Source: Rhizobium sp. NXC14
GTDB taxonomy: Bacteria > Pseudomonadota > Alphaproteobacteria > Rhizobiales > Rhizobiaceae
Direction: 5' to 3'
Assembly (NCBI RefSeq): GCF_002117485.1
Contig: NZ_CP021030.1
Span: 3,895,501 to 3,959,500, forward strand
Length of the DNA stretch: 64,000 nucleotides
In this document: positions 39,810 through 50,713 of the stretch, piece after piece
Numbering within the stretch: the stretch's first letter is position 1
How the letters are laid out: every line of letters starts with the position of its first letter
Program-made: the position numbers and the translations under genes
Notes under the pieces: model-generated
The model's input: only the letters and a program-made list of their open reading frames with translations
What the model was told of the DNA's origin: nothing
Database searches by the model: none

Positions 39810-41303
39810 TTGTTTGATTTCGGCATCATTCCGCCGGCCATGTTCCTGGGCATGGTCATCTTCATGCTCTACGGCTTTCCGGTCGCCTTTTCACTCGCTG
39901 CCGTCGGCCTGTTCTTCGGCATCATCGGCATCGTCACCGGCCATTTCAGCGAAGCCTTTCTGCAAGCGCTGCCGCTGCGCTTTTTCGGCATCGTCTCCAA
40001 CGACCTCTTGCTCGCCATTCCCTTCTTCACCTTCATGGGAGCGATATTGGAACGCTGCGGCCTTGCCGAGGATCTGCTCGAAGGCACCGGCAAGCTCTTC
40101 GGCGGCGTTCCCGGCGGCCTCGCCTATGCCGTCATCCTCGTCGGCGCCGTGCTCGGCGCCATCACCGGCACGGTAGCCGCCTCCGTCATTACCATGGGGG
40201 TGATCTCGCTGCCGATCATGCTGCGCTACGGCTACAGCCCGCGCCTTGCCACCGGCGTCATCGCCGCTTCTGGCACCATCACCCAGGTGATCCCGCCCTC
40301 GCTCGTGCTCGTCGTTCTCGCCGACCAGCTTGGCAGATCGGTCGGCGACATGTATCTCGGCGCGATCGGCCCCTCGATCCTGCAGGTGACGATTTTCGTG
40401 CTCTTCATCCTGGTGATGTCGATCATCCAGCCGAAATCGATGCCGCCGCTGCCGAAAGAGGTGCGCGGCGACTTCAACTGGGCGCTTTTGGCGAAAGTGC
40501 TGATGGGCATGGTGCCCTCAATCGTGCTGATCTTCCTCGTGCTCGGTACGATTTTTATGGGCCTTGCGACACCGACGGAAGCCGGCGCGCTCGGCGTCGT
40601 CGGCGCCATGGCGCTGGCAGCCATGAACCGCCGTCTCACCTGGCCGCTAATCCGCGAAGCAATGACATCGACCACGCATATTACATCAATGGTGGTGATG
40701 ATCCTGGTCGGCTCCACCTGCTTCAGCCTGGTCTTCCAGGGCATGGATGGTTCGCGGTGGATCGAGCACATGCTGTCGGGCATTCCCGGCGGGCCGGTCG
40801 GTTTCCTGATCTTCGTCAACATCTTCATCTTCGTGCTGGCTTTCTTTCTCGATTTCTTCGAGATCGCTTTCATCGTCATTCCAATGCTCGCGCCCGTTGC
40901 CTCCAGCCTTGGGATCGACCTGATCTGGTTCGGCGTCCTGATCTGCGTCAACATGCAGACCAGCTTCATGCATCCGCCTTTCGGCTTCGCGCTGTTCTAC
41001 CTCCGCTCGATCGCCAGCAAGGACGTCAAGACCTCCGATATCTACATGGGCGCCCTGCCCTGGGTCGGCATGCAGATTATTCTGGTTGCGATCGTGATCT
41101 TCTGGCCGCAATCGGTCACCTACTGGCTTGACCATGGCCCCAAGGTCGATCCGAACTCGATCAAGATCGAAGTGCCGGGATTTGGCGGCCAGCTCGGCCT
41201 GCCGCCGGTGGGCGGCGGCGGCAACGGCTCGCCGCAGATACCGGGCCTCACCCTGCCGCCGCTGAACGGCCTGCCGGGAGCCCCGCCCGCGCCTGCCAAA
41301 TAG
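39810..41303 (+). CDS. dctM: TRAP transporter large permease (DctM family)
   Basis: This 497-residue protein with about 12 membrane helices is the transport subunit of the TRAP system. Family motifs are GAILERCGLAEDLLEGTGKL, GAITGTVAASVITMGVISLP and IAASGTITQVIPPSL. The extra-long C-terminus (GGGGNGSPQIPGLTLPPL, Pro/Gly-rich) is unusual and probably cytoplasmic or unstructured. The start is TTG at 39810: GGGAGGAACGGAT precedes it with good spacing, while the first ATG is inside the first helix. It ends at a two-way terminator shared with dctP. Confidence 0.94.
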   Translation: MFDFGIIPPAMFLGMVIFMLYGFPVAFSLAAVGLFFGIIGIVTGHFSEAFLQALPLRFFGIVSNDLLLAIPFFTFMGAILERCGLAEDLLEGTGKLFGGVPGGLAYAVILVGAVLGAITGTVAASVITMGVISLPIMLRYGYSPRLATGVIAASGTITQVIPPSLVLVVLADQLGRSVGDMYLGAIGPSILQVTIFVLFILVMSIIQPKSMPPLPKEVRGDFNWALLAKVLMGMVPSIVLIFLVLGTIFMGLATPTEAGALGVVGAMALAAMNRRLTWPLIREAMTSTTHITSMVVMILVGSTCFSLVFQGMDGSRWIEHMLSGIPGGPVGFLIFVNIFIFVLAFFLDFFEIAFIVIPMLAPVASSLGIDLIWFGVLICVNMQTSFMHPPFGFALFYLRSIASKDVKTSDIYMGALPWVGMQIILVAIVIFWPQSVTYWLDHGPKVDPNSIKIEVPGFGGQLGLPPVGGGGNGSPQIPGLTLPPLNGLPGAPPAPAK

Positions 41304-41315
41304 CCTAACAAAAAT

Positions 41316-41344
41316 AAACCCCGGATCAACGATCCGGGGTTTTT
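41316..41344. terminator. Bidirectional terminator between dctM and dctP
   Basis: A perfect 12-base-pair stem (AAACCCCGGATC at 41316-41327 pairing with 41331-41342) closes an AAC loop. It has a T-run after it on the plus strand and an A-run before it, so it should end both dctM and the convergent dctP transcript. Confidence 0.92.
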
Positions 41345-41384
41345 CTTACATTCGCCTAAAGCGTCGATGTCGGTCGCGGAAAGC

Positions 41385-43559
<2,175 letters not shown>

Positions 43560-43572
43560 GAGGCAGTCGAGC

Positions 43573-44538
43573 TCAGCCGCGCTGAATTTTTTGCGGCGTC
43601 TCCGGCACCGGCGTCAGCGCTGCCCCCTTCTCGAACCAGGCGATGAGATTGTCGGCAACCAGATCGGCCATCGCCATGCGCGTGGGCACGGAGGCCGAGG
43701 CAACGTGCGGCAGCAGCACCGCATTGGCCGGTTCCAGGAGGCCGGACGGCACGCTCGGCTCTTCGTAGAAGACGTCGAGGCCGGCCGCACCGAGCGCGCC
43801 TGAGGCGAGGGCGGCACTCAGCGCCTCTTCGTCGACGGTCCAGCCGCGGCCGACATTGACGAGAACCCCATCCGGACCGAGAGCGGCCAGGACATCGGCG
43901 TCGATCGTCTTATGCGTCTGCGGCGTCTTCGGAACGATGGCGATCAGCGTGTCCACCGCCTCCGCCAATCCCTTCAACGTCGGGTGATAATCGTAGGGCG
44001 CCTCCGCATGGCGCGAACGCGTGTGATAACTGATCTTCACCTTGAACGGTTCCAGCCGCTTGGCGATCTCGAGCCCGATGCGGCCAAGGCCGTAGAGCCC
44101 GACATGGCGGCCCTTGAGCGAGAAACGTGACAGCGGATAAGCCGTGCCCGGCTTCCAATTGCGGGCACGCAGCCAGGCCTCGGCCCGCGGCAGCTCGCGG
44201 ATCGTGTTCAGGAGCAGGCCGATCGCCGTATCGGCAACCTCGTCGTTCAAAACGTCTGGCGTATTGGTGACGACGATGCCCTTTTCGACTGCACGCTTCA
44301 CATCCATGCCGTCATAACCGACCCCGAAACTGGCGATCACTTCGACACCAGGCAACTGGTCCATCCAGGCGCCGGGAAAAGCGCCGGAGACGGCAACGCC
44401 GCGGATGCGGCCGGCGGTCTCGCTGTCGAGCGCCAGCTTTTCCTCGCGGGCGACAGCAATGATCTCAAAACGATCCTTCAGCCTTTCGAGAACACGCTCG
44501 TGTATCTTCCCAGGAACGAGAATGGCGATGCGGGACAT
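43573..44538 (-). CDS. D-isomer-specific 2-hydroxyacid dehydrogenase
   Basis: This 321-residue NAD(P)-dependent dehydrogenase reduces 2-oxo acids (for example glyoxylate or hydroxypyruvate) or works in reverse. The cofactor motif is GLYGLGRIGLEIAKRLEPF at about residue 150. The catalytic Arg lies in NVGRGWTVDEEALS, and the active-site His in LLPHVASASVPTR. The gene lies 27 bases downstream of a LacI-type regulator on the same strand, probably in one transcription unit. Exact substrate is unknown. Confidence 0.92.
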   Translation of the reverse strand: MSRIAILVPGKIHERVLERLKDRFEIIAVAREEKLALDSETAGRIRGVAVSGAFPGAWMDQLPGVEVIASFGVGYDGMDVKRAVEKGIVVTNTPDVLNDEVADTAIGLLLNTIRELPRAEAWLRARNWKPGTAYPLSRFSLKGRHVGLYGLGRIGLEIAKRLEPFKVKISYHTRSRHAEAPYDYHPTLKGLAEAVDTLIAIVPKTPQTHKTIDADVLAALGPDGVLVNVGRGWTVDEEALSAALASGALGAAGLDVFYEEPSVPSGLLEPANAVLLPHVASASVPTRMAMADLVADNLIAWFEKGAALTPVPETPQKIQRG

Positions 44539-44565
44539 GGCTTTTCCTCTTGGACGGGGTCTGGT

Positions 44566-45588
44566 TCAGGCGCGGGGCCGATGGGGGCTGGTCGACTGGC
44601 GGATGCGCATTTCCGGCTTGATGAGATGCATGCCGTCAGGTTCGTGGCTGCCGGCAAGACGATCGAGAAGTGCGCGCGCAGCCAGACGGCCGACTTCGGT
44701 CTGGCCGTTCCAGACGGTCGTCAACGCCGGCGTGGCGATCGAGGCTTCCTCGAGATCGTCATAACCCGTGACGGAAATATCGCGCCCCGGCACCAGACCG
44801 GCGCGGGCAATGCCGTTCATCAGGCCGATCGCGACGAGATCGTTCCAGCAGACCGCCGCCGTCGGCTTCTGCGGCAGCGAGAGGAAATGCACCGCCGCCT
44901 CGAAACCGCCCTGCTTCGAGCGGGGCCCGGGAATGCGCAGATTCGGATCGACTTCGATGCCCGCCTTGCGCAGGGCGTTGACATAGCCCTGGTAGCGGTC
45001 GCGGCCGGTGGATGTCTGGTCCGTACCGCCGATCATGGCGATCGAGCGGTGACCGAGACCGATCAGGTGATTGGTGGCGAGCGAGATGCCATAGCTGTCG
45101 TCACCGCGATAGGTCGGCAGCTCCAGACCGTCCATCGAGCGGGCGACGAGGATCGCCGGCATGCCGTTCTCTTCCGCCAACTGCAGATCTTCCGGCGGCG
45201 TACCGATCGCCGGCGACATGATGACGCCGTCGCCGCCGAGCTGCAGAAGCGTCTCGATGAAGGTGCGCTGCTTTTCGACATTGTCATAATGATTGGAGAG
45301 AATGAAGGTATGGCGGCTGCGGTCGAGCTCGCTTTCGATCGCCTTCAGGATTTCGCCGTAGAAAGGGTTCATGATGTCGTGCACGACGACACCGATGATG
45401 CCCGAGCGTGAGGTGCGCAGGCTGGCGGCACGCCGGTTGTAGATATAGCCAAGCGCGCGCGCCTGCTCCTTGATCTTCTCCCGCGTATTACCGGCCACCA
45501 GCGGGCTGTCGCGCAAGGCGAGCGATACGGTCGCTGTTGAAATGCCGAGCGTTTCGGCGATTGTCGATAGCTTGATCTTCTGGACCAC
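44566..45588 (-). CDS. LacI family transcriptional regulator
   Basis: This 340-residue repressor has an N-terminal helix-turn-helix (KLSTIAETLGISTATVSLAL) and hinge (YIYNRRAASLRTSRSG), followed by a periplasmic-binding-protein-like effector domain (residues about 60-335). I chose the GTG at 45588, with GGAGGAGGA three bases upstream; homologues begin with the next residues VQKIKL. It likely controls itself and the downstream 2-hydroxyacid dehydrogenase; the inducer is unknown. A palindrome in the AT-rich region upstream is a candidate operator. Confidence 0.92.
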   Translation of the reverse strand: MVQKIKLSTIAETLGISTATVSLALRDSPLVAGNTREKIKEQARALGYIYNRRAASLRTSRSGIIGVVVHDIMNPFYGEILKAIESELDRSRHTFILSNHYDNVEKQRTFIETLLQLGGDGVIMSPAIGTPPEDLQLAEENGMPAILVARSMDGLELPTYRGDDSYGISLATNHLIGLGHRSIAMIGGTDQTSTGRDRYQGYVNALRKAGIEVDPNLRIPGPRSKQGGFEAAVHFLSLPQKPTAAVCWNDLVAIGLMNGIARAGLVPGRDISVTGYDDLEEASIATPALTTVWNGQTEVGRLAARALLDRLAGSHEPDGMHLIKPEMRIRQSTSPHRPRA

Positions 45589-45656
45589 GTGTCCTCCTCC
45601 AGGCAGCACGCAAGACAGCAAGACCGCACGGCAACCGGCGCGGTCCCCTTAAAATG

Positions 45657-45666
45657 TTTAATTAAA
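45657..45666. promoter_or_regulatory. Candidate LacI-type operator
   Basis: TTTAATTAAA is a perfect 10-base palindrome within the AT-rich upstream region of the lacI-type gene, 69 bases before its GTG. AT-rich palindromes of this sort are common autoregulatory sites, but this one lacks the central CG of most LacI-family operators, so the call is weak. Confidence 0.3.
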
Positions 45667-45707
45667 AGATTTAACCGGCGGAGGCAATTCGTCTTTCAGG
45701 AGAAATT

Positions 45708-46220
45708 TCAGTCTTCTTCCGGTTCTTCGATACCATGCGCTTCGGTCTGCAGATTGGCGTCGATCGCCTTCAGCAGGCGAACCAGATTGCGGATTTCCTT
45801 TTCTGAAAACTCCTGCGTCGCCAGTCGGTCACAGGCCGAGGCCGCCATTTCGATCGCCCGCACGCTGTCACGGCCGAGCGCAGTGAGATAGACCTTGGTG
45901 AGGCGCGCATCCTCGGCATCGGGCTTGCGCTCGAGAAAGCCCTGCGCCTCCATGCGGCCGATCGTCCGCGTCATCGTCGGCGCCTTGACCCCGAGCTTTT
46001 GCGCAAGGCCGCCCGCTGTCATGCCGTCGCTCTCGGCAAGCGAGAGAATGACGCCGTCCTGGCCGGCATAGAGACCGCTTTCGAACAGGTTGCGCGAGAG
46101 CACCGTGCGCATCGAACGGGCCGCCTGGGTGAGCGCCGGAGAAAGATCGACGAGCGTGTACTCCGTCTGGTCCTTCTTCTTGGACTTGCTCTTCTTGCCG
46201 TCCTTATGCTTCTTTCCCAT
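45708..46220 (-). CDS. MarR family transcriptional regulator with lysine-rich N-terminus
   Basis: This 170-residue protein has a MarR winged helix: GQDGVILSLAESDGMTAGG, then recognition helix GVKAPTMTRTIGRMEAQGFL, and wing RKPDAEDARLTKVYLT. Before it lies an unusual 20-residue basic tail (GKKHKDGKKSKSKKKDQ) that could bind DNA or RNA non-specifically. I chose ATG 46220, seven bases after AAAGG. The gene diverges from a creatininase-family gene across 85 bases, so it may regulate that gene. Ligand is unknown. Confidence 0.88.
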   Translation of the reverse strand: MGKKHKDGKKSKSKKKDQTEYTLVDLSPALTQAARSMRTVLSRNLFESGLYAGQDGVILSLAESDGMTAGGLAQKLGVKAPTMTRTIGRMEAQGFLERKPDAEDARLTKVYLTALGRDSVRAIEMAASACDRLATQEFSEKEIRNLVRLLKAIDANLQTEAHGIEEPEED

Positions 46221-46305
46221 AGCCATCCCTTTGATCTTTAAGCCCCGACGCCGCTGCGATATGACATTGCCCATGATCTCGTCATAAACAAGAGGCAACG
46301 ACCGG

Positions 46306-47094
46306 ATGATGACGCCTTCGCCCCGCTTCGACGACAGCGGCTCGGTCCGTGCCTCCGGCGCAGGCCGCCCGATCGCCCTGCTGCCGCTCGGTGCCCATGA
46401 GCAGCATGGCCCTCACCTGCCCTTCGAAACCGACACGCTAATTGCCGACGGCATCGCCGGAAGATTGAAGAAGGCCCTGCCCGCCGGACTGTCGGTAACC
46501 TTCCTGCCCACCGAATCGGTCGGCTATTCCGTAGAACATATGGATGTTGAAGGAACGAAGACGCTCGCCTTCGACGAAGCGGTCAACCGCTGGCTCGGCA
46601 TTGCCGAAAGGCTGGCGAAGAGAGACATTCGCAAATTCGTTATGCTGAACGCCCATGGCGGCAACTCGCCTCTGATATCGGTCGTCGCGACCGAGGCGCG
46701 GGTCCGCTTTGCCATGCTGGCGGTGGCGACGAGCTGGACCCGCTTCGGCCTGCCGGATGGCGTGATTGCGCCGGAGGAAAAGGCGATCGGCATCCATGGC
46801 GGCGATATCGAGACCTCGGTCATGCTGGCGCTTCACCCCGACAAGGTAGACATGGCAAAGGCTGAGGATTTTTCCTCGCGGCAGACGGAATTCGCCACCC
46901 GCTTCAAGCACCTGCGCGCCTACGGCCAGCATGCCTTCGGCTGGAAGATGTCGGACATCAACGAACAAGGCGTGGCTGGCAATGCCGCGGCTGCGACGGC
47001 CGAAAAGGGCGAGGCGTTGATTGCCCATGCGGTGAAGGGGCTGGTGGAACTTTTGGAGGATGTCGATGCATTCGACGTCGGCGAACTCCGTTGA
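46306..47094 (+). CDS. Creatininase family amidohydrolase
   Basis: This 262-residue metal-dependent hydrolase has the family motifs PLGAHEQHGPHLPFETDT (metal ligands Glu and His), MLNAHGGNSPLI and GIHGGDIETSVML. Creatininase-family enzymes open amide rings or deformylate pyrimidine intermediates in riboflavin/F420-type pathways; the substrate here is not identifiable from sequence. It is read divergently from the MarR regulator. An in-frame second ATG follows the first, so the start may be 46309. Confidence 0.9.
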   Translation: MMTPSPRFDDSGSVRASGAGRPIALLPLGAHEQHGPHLPFETDTLIADGIAGRLKKALPAGLSVTFLPTESVGYSVEHMDVEGTKTLAFDEAVNRWLGIAERLAKRDIRKFVMLNAHGGNSPLISVVATEARVRFAMLAVATSWTRFGLPDGVIAPEEKAIGIHGGDIETSVMLALHPDKVDMAKAEDFSSRQTEFATRFKHLRAYGQHAFGWKMSDINEQGVAGNAAAATAEKGEALIAHAVKGLVELLEDVDAFDVGELR

Positions 47095-47125
47095 AAAAGC
47101 GATCGTCTGCATCGTGCGGCGACGT

Positions 47126-47146
47126 GATCTTATAACATATAAAATC
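47126..47146 (+). promoter_or_regulatory. Candidate Zur (zinc uptake regulator) box
   Basis: GATCTTATA-ACA-TATAAAATC is an inverted repeat with 8 of 9 matching positions per arm and a TTATA/TATAA core, similar to rhizobial Zur sites. It lies about 94 bases upstream of the CobW-type metallochaperone gene, a class of gene often repressed by Zur. The palindrome is seen directly; the regulator is inferred. Confidence 0.55.
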
Positions 47147-47239
47147 CTTTGAACTGCGGTGCCCATGCCATTATATGAGACCAACCGCTCAAAGGCCGAT
47201 CCCTAGCCGTTCGGCTGTACGCCTAATTTAGAGGTTCTC

Positions 47240-48331
47240 ATGACCGACGCGATCTCCACCCAGAAGCCTATTCCCGTCACCGTGCTCACCGGTTATCTCG
47301 GTGCCGGCAAGACGACCTTGCTCAACCGCATCCTCTCCGAAAACCATGGCAAGAAATATGCGGTCATCGTCAACGAGTTCGGCGAAATCGGCATCGATAA
47401 CGACCTGATCGTCGAATCGGATGAAGAAATCTACGAGATGAACAATGGCTGCGTCTGTTGCACGGTGCGCGGCGACCTGATCCGCGTCGTCGAAGGCCTG
47501 ATGCGCCGCCCCGGCCGTTTCGACGGCATCATCGTCGAGACGACGGGCCTTGCCGATCCGGTACCCGTCGCTCAGACTTTCTTCATGGACGACGACGTGC
47601 GCGCCAAGACCGAGCTCGACGCCGTCATCGCGCTTGTCGACGCCAAGCACCTGCCGCTGCGCCTGAAGGACAGCCGCGAGGCCGAGGACCAGATCGCCTT
47701 CGCCGACGTCGTCGTCATCAACAAGAGCGACCTCGTCACCCCGGACGAACTTGATGTGATCGAAGACATCGTCCGCGCCATCAACCCGGCCGCCCGCGTC
47801 TACAAGACCAGCCGCTCCGGCGTCGACCTCGCCCGCGTGCTCGATCAGGGCGCCTTCAACCTGGAACGCGCACTCGAAAACGATCCGCATTTCCTGGAGC
47901 ACGGCCATGACGACCACGTCTGCGGCCCGGATTGCGATCACGACCACCATCATCATGATCATGATCACGATCATCACCATGATCACCAGCGGCACGATCA
48001 TCATCATGGCGCCATGTCGGCGATCCACGATGTGACGGTGCAGTCGGTGTCGCTGCGCGGCGGCCAGATGAACCCCGAACGCTTCTTCCCCTGGATCCAG
48101 AAGATCACCCAGATGCAGGGCCCGAACATTCTTCGCCTCAAGGGCATCATCGCCTTCAAGGACGATCCCCAGCGTTACGTCGTCCAGGGCGTGCACATGA
48201 TCATCGAAGGCGATCACCAGCGTCCGTGGAAGGAGGGCGAGAAGCATGAAAGCCGTCTCGTTTTCATCGGCCGCGATCTTGACCGCGAAAAACTCGAGGC
48301 TTCCTTCAAGGCCTGCGAGGCAGCTGCCTGA
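47240..48331 (+). CDS. CobW/COG0523 family GTPase, probable zinc metallochaperone
   Basis: This 363-residue G3E GTPase has the P-loop [14 protein letters not shown], the metal-binding CxCC motif (Cys71, Cys73, Cys74), Walker-B-like ETTGLADP, and base-recognition motif NKSDL. Between the GTPase and C-terminal domains, residues about 217-255 form a very His/Asp-rich loop ([14 protein letters not shown]). Such proteins deliver zinc (or another divalent metal) to target enzymes under shortage. A Zur-like palindrome lies upstream. Its stop overlaps the next start (TGATG), coupling it to a WD40 protein. Confidence 0.92.
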   Translation: MTDAISTQKPIPVTVLTGYLGAGKTTLLNRILSENHGKKYAVIVNEFGEIGIDNDLIVESDEEIYEMNNGCVCCTVRGDLIRVVEGLMRRPGRFDGIIVETTGLADPVPVAQTFFMDDDVRAKTELDAVIALVDAKHLPLRLKDSREAEDQIAFADVVVINKSDLVTPDELDVIEDIVRAINPAARVYKTSRSGVDLARVLDQGAFNLERALENDPHFLEHGHDDHVCGPDCDHDHHHHDHDHDHHHDHQRHDHHHGAMSAIHDVTVQSVSLRGGQMNPERFFPWIQKITQMQGPNILRLKGIIAFKDDPQRYVVQGVHMIIEGDHQRPWKEGEKHESRLVFIGRDLDREKLEASFKACEAAA

Positions 48332-49320
48332 TGCCGACAGTTGCACCGCTTGATCTCGACGGCCACGTTCTGGCCGTCGAATTTTTAGGTGATGTTCCCT
48401 TCTTCGCAAACGCAAACGGCACGTTTCACCGGCTGGACGGCGGCGAGAGGGTTTCAGAAGCCCATCAGGGCATGCTCACCGCGATCCGCGATCCCTATAG
48501 CGGCAGCCTGATCTCGGGCGGCGAGGACGGCAAAGTCCTGCGCATCGCGGCGGACGGCAGCGTCTGCGAACTCGCGACCGCGCCGCGCAAATGGATCTCG
48601 CAGGTCGCGGCCGGCCCCCAAGGCGCCATCGCCTATTCCTACGGCAAAAGTTCGCTCGTGCGCCTTGCCGACGGCACGACCAAGGAATTCGCAGAGGAGC
48701 GCACGGTCGAAGCCATCGCCTTCGCGCCGAAGGGTCTGCGCATCGCCGCCGCCCGTTACAACGGCGTGTCGCTCCACTGGGTCGGCATGAGCGCCAAACC
48801 GGTCGATCTCGAATGGAAAGGCGCGCATACCGGCGTGACCTTCTCGCCGGATGGCAACTTTCTCGTCACCTCGATGCAGGAAAACGCGCTGCACGGCTGG
48901 AAGCTCGACAGCAAGCCCGGCACCGAGGCCCGGCACATGCGCATGACGGGCTATCCCGCCAAGGTGAAATCCCTCTCCTGGTCGGTCAAGGGCAAATGGC
49001 TCGCCTCGTCGGGGGCGCCGGCAGCCATCGTCTGGCCTTTCCAAGGCAAGGACGGGCCGATGGGCAAGGCACCGCTGGAGCTCGGCACCCGCGCCAATAT
49101 CATGGCGACCTCAGTGAAGTTCCATCCGCTGGAGGATATCCTCGCCATCGGCTTCGTCGACGGCATGATCCTCGCTGTACGCGTTGCCGACAACAAGGAA
49201 GCGCTGCTGCGCCGCCCCGGCAAAGGCGCGATCACGGCGATGAGCTGGAGCGCAAACGGCAAGCTGCTCGCCTTCGCCTCGGAAGCCGGCGATTGCGGCG
49301 TCATCGATATCTCGGCTTGA
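48331..49320 (+). CDS. WD40 repeat protein
   Basis: This 329-residue protein consists of a beta-propeller of WD40-like blades (for example GAHTGVTFSPDGNFLVTSMQ and KVKSLSWSVKGKWLASSGAP). There is no signal peptide, so it should act as a cytoplasmic protein-binding platform. It overlaps the CobW GTPase gene by one base, and the two are probably made together; a role in metal allocation is an inference from this linkage only. Confidence 0.88.
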   Translation: MPTVAPLDLDGHVLAVEFLGDVPFFANANGTFHRLDGGERVSEAHQGMLTAIRDPYSGSLISGGEDGKVLRIAADGSVCELATAPRKWISQVAAGPQGAIAYSYGKSSLVRLADGTTKEFAEERTVEAIAFAPKGLRIAAARYNGVSLHWVGMSAKPVDLEWKGAHTGVTFSPDGNFLVTSMQENALHGWKLDSKPGTEARHMRMTGYPAKVKSLSWSVKGKWLASSGAPAAIVWPFQGKDGPMGKAPLELGTRANIMATSVKFHPLEDILAIGFVDGMILAVRVADNKEALLRRPGKGAITAMSWSANGKLLAFASEAGDCGVIDISA

Positions 49321-49335
49321 GGCCGCGTTGCTGAA

Positions 49336-49824
49336 ATGGACGACGCTTCGAAGGAAGCTGAACTCGTGACACTCGGCGCCGGGCACATGCGTGCGGCGGC
49401 AGAAATCAGGCGCGAGGCGCTCCGGCAGCGCCTGCCCTGGCTGCCCATCCTGCACACGCCTGAGGAAGAAGAGCAGTATTGGCGCATGCATCTGCTGCGC
49501 GACTGCACGATTCTCGGCGCGGCCACGGCAAACAGGCTGATCGGTGTCATCGCCTTTGGCGACGACTGGATAGAGCAGCTCTATGTTCTGCCCGATTTCC
49601 AGGGCGTCGGCATCGGCTCCCTCCTCCTCGGCCGCGCCAAGCAGGAGATGGAGGATATCCGGCTTTGGACTTTCCGGCGCAATACGGGCGCACGCGCGTT
49701 CTATGAGCGACATGGCTTCATCGCCGGCGAAGAGACCGACGGCGCAGACAATGAGGAAAAAGAGCCTGACGTGCTCTATTATTGGCGCCGTCTTCCGGAC
49801 CGGTTAGAAGATCACGCTTGCTAA
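49336..49824 (+). CDS. GNAT family N-acetyltransferase
   Basis: This 162-residue acetyl-CoA-dependent acyltransferase shows the core motif QLYVLPDFQGVGIGSLLLGR (motif A, QGVGIG for acetyl-CoA binding) and the later LWTFRRNTGARAFYERHGF. Substrate is unknown. It begins 15 bases after the WD40 gene and may belong to the same transcript. Confidence 0.9.
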   Translation: MDDASKEAELVTLGAGHMRAAAEIRREALRQRLPWLPILHTPEEEEQYWRMHLLRDCTILGAATANRLIGVIAFGDDWIEQLYVLPDFQGVGIGSLLLGRAKQEMEDIRLWTFRRNTGARAFYERHGFIAGEETDGADNEEKEPDVLYYWRRLPDRLEDHAC

Positions 49825-49894
49825 TCGCCTTGGCTGTGCAAAACATGGAATCCACCCACGACCGCCGGGCCGTGACTTGACAGAGGAAACGTCA

Positions 49895-50713
49895 ATGCCG
49901 AAATCGACCGGCCCTGGTTTGGCTGTGCAACAGCCGCAGTCCTTGGATGGCGGATCCGTCTGGACGGTGATCCGGGCTGAGGCGGGCAAGCTTGCGGGGC
50001 GCGAGCCGATATTGCGGCGACTGCTGGCGGAGCAGGTGACGGATACCACCGCCAGCCATGAGATCCTCGCCCGCGTGCTGGCGGCGCGGCTCGCGGTAGC
50101 GCACGTCGAAACGGGCGATCTGTTCGATCTCATCCTTTCCACGCTCGATGACGATATCATGCGGAAAGTTGAGGCCGATCTCGCCGCCGTGCGCGATCGC
50201 GACCCTGCCTGCACCACATTTCTGCATGCGCTTCTGAACCTCAAGGGCTTTCATGCGCTGCAGACGCATCGCGTCGCCCATGCGCTGTGGAGCGCCGGCC
50301 GCCGGGAGATCGCCACCTGGCTCGCCAATCTCGCCTCGCTGGTCTTCGGCCCGGATATCCATCCGGCGGCCCAGATCGGCGCTTCCATCATGCTAGACCA
50401 TGGCTCGGGCATCGTGATCGGCGAAACGGCTGTGATCGAGGACGAAGTATCGATCCTGCAGGACGTCACCCTCGGCGGCACCGGCAAGGAGACGGGCGAC
50501 CGTCATCCGAAGATCCGCCACGGCGTTATGATCGGCGCAGGCGCCAAGATTCTCGGCAATATCGAAATCGGTGCCTTCAGCAAGATCGCCGCCGGCAGCG
50601 TCGTGCTGAAGCCGGTCCCCGAACATTGCACGGTCGCCGGCGTTCCTGCCACTGTCGTTCGTATCCACCGCGGCGATGAGATCCCGGCAGAGACGATGGA
50701 TCAGAATATCTAA
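49895..50713 (+). CDS. cysE: Serine O-acetyltransferase
   Basis: CysE makes O-acetylserine from serine and acetyl-CoA, the first step of cysteine synthesis. This 272-residue protein has the alpha-helical N-terminal half (FHALQTHRVAHALW). The C-terminal left-handed beta-helix contains HPAAQIGASIMLDHGSGIVI, the catalytic His/Asp region, and GGTGKETGDRHPKI. I chose ATG 49895 because GAGGAA lies just upstream; a TTG at 49877 is an alternative. Its last bases overlap the end of a convergent hydrolase gene by four bases. Confidence 0.95.
   Translation: MPKSTGPGLAVQQPQSLDGGSVWTVIRAEAGKLAGREPILRRLLAEQVTDTTASHEILARVLAARLAVAHVETGDLFDLILSTLDDDIMRKVEADLAAVRDRDPACTTFLHALLNLKGFHALQTHRVAHALWSAGRREIATWLANLASLVFGPDIHPAAQIGASIMLDHGSGIVIGETAVIEDEVSILQDVTLGGTGKETGDRHPKIRHGVMIGAGAKILGNIEIGAFSKIAAGSVVLKPVPEHCTVAGVPATVVRIHRGDEIPAETMDQNI

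Noticed and set aside
47905..48010. His/Asp codon repeats looking like a tandem repeat
   Set aside because: Explained by the metal-binding loop of the CobW GTPase rather than by a DNA repeat element.
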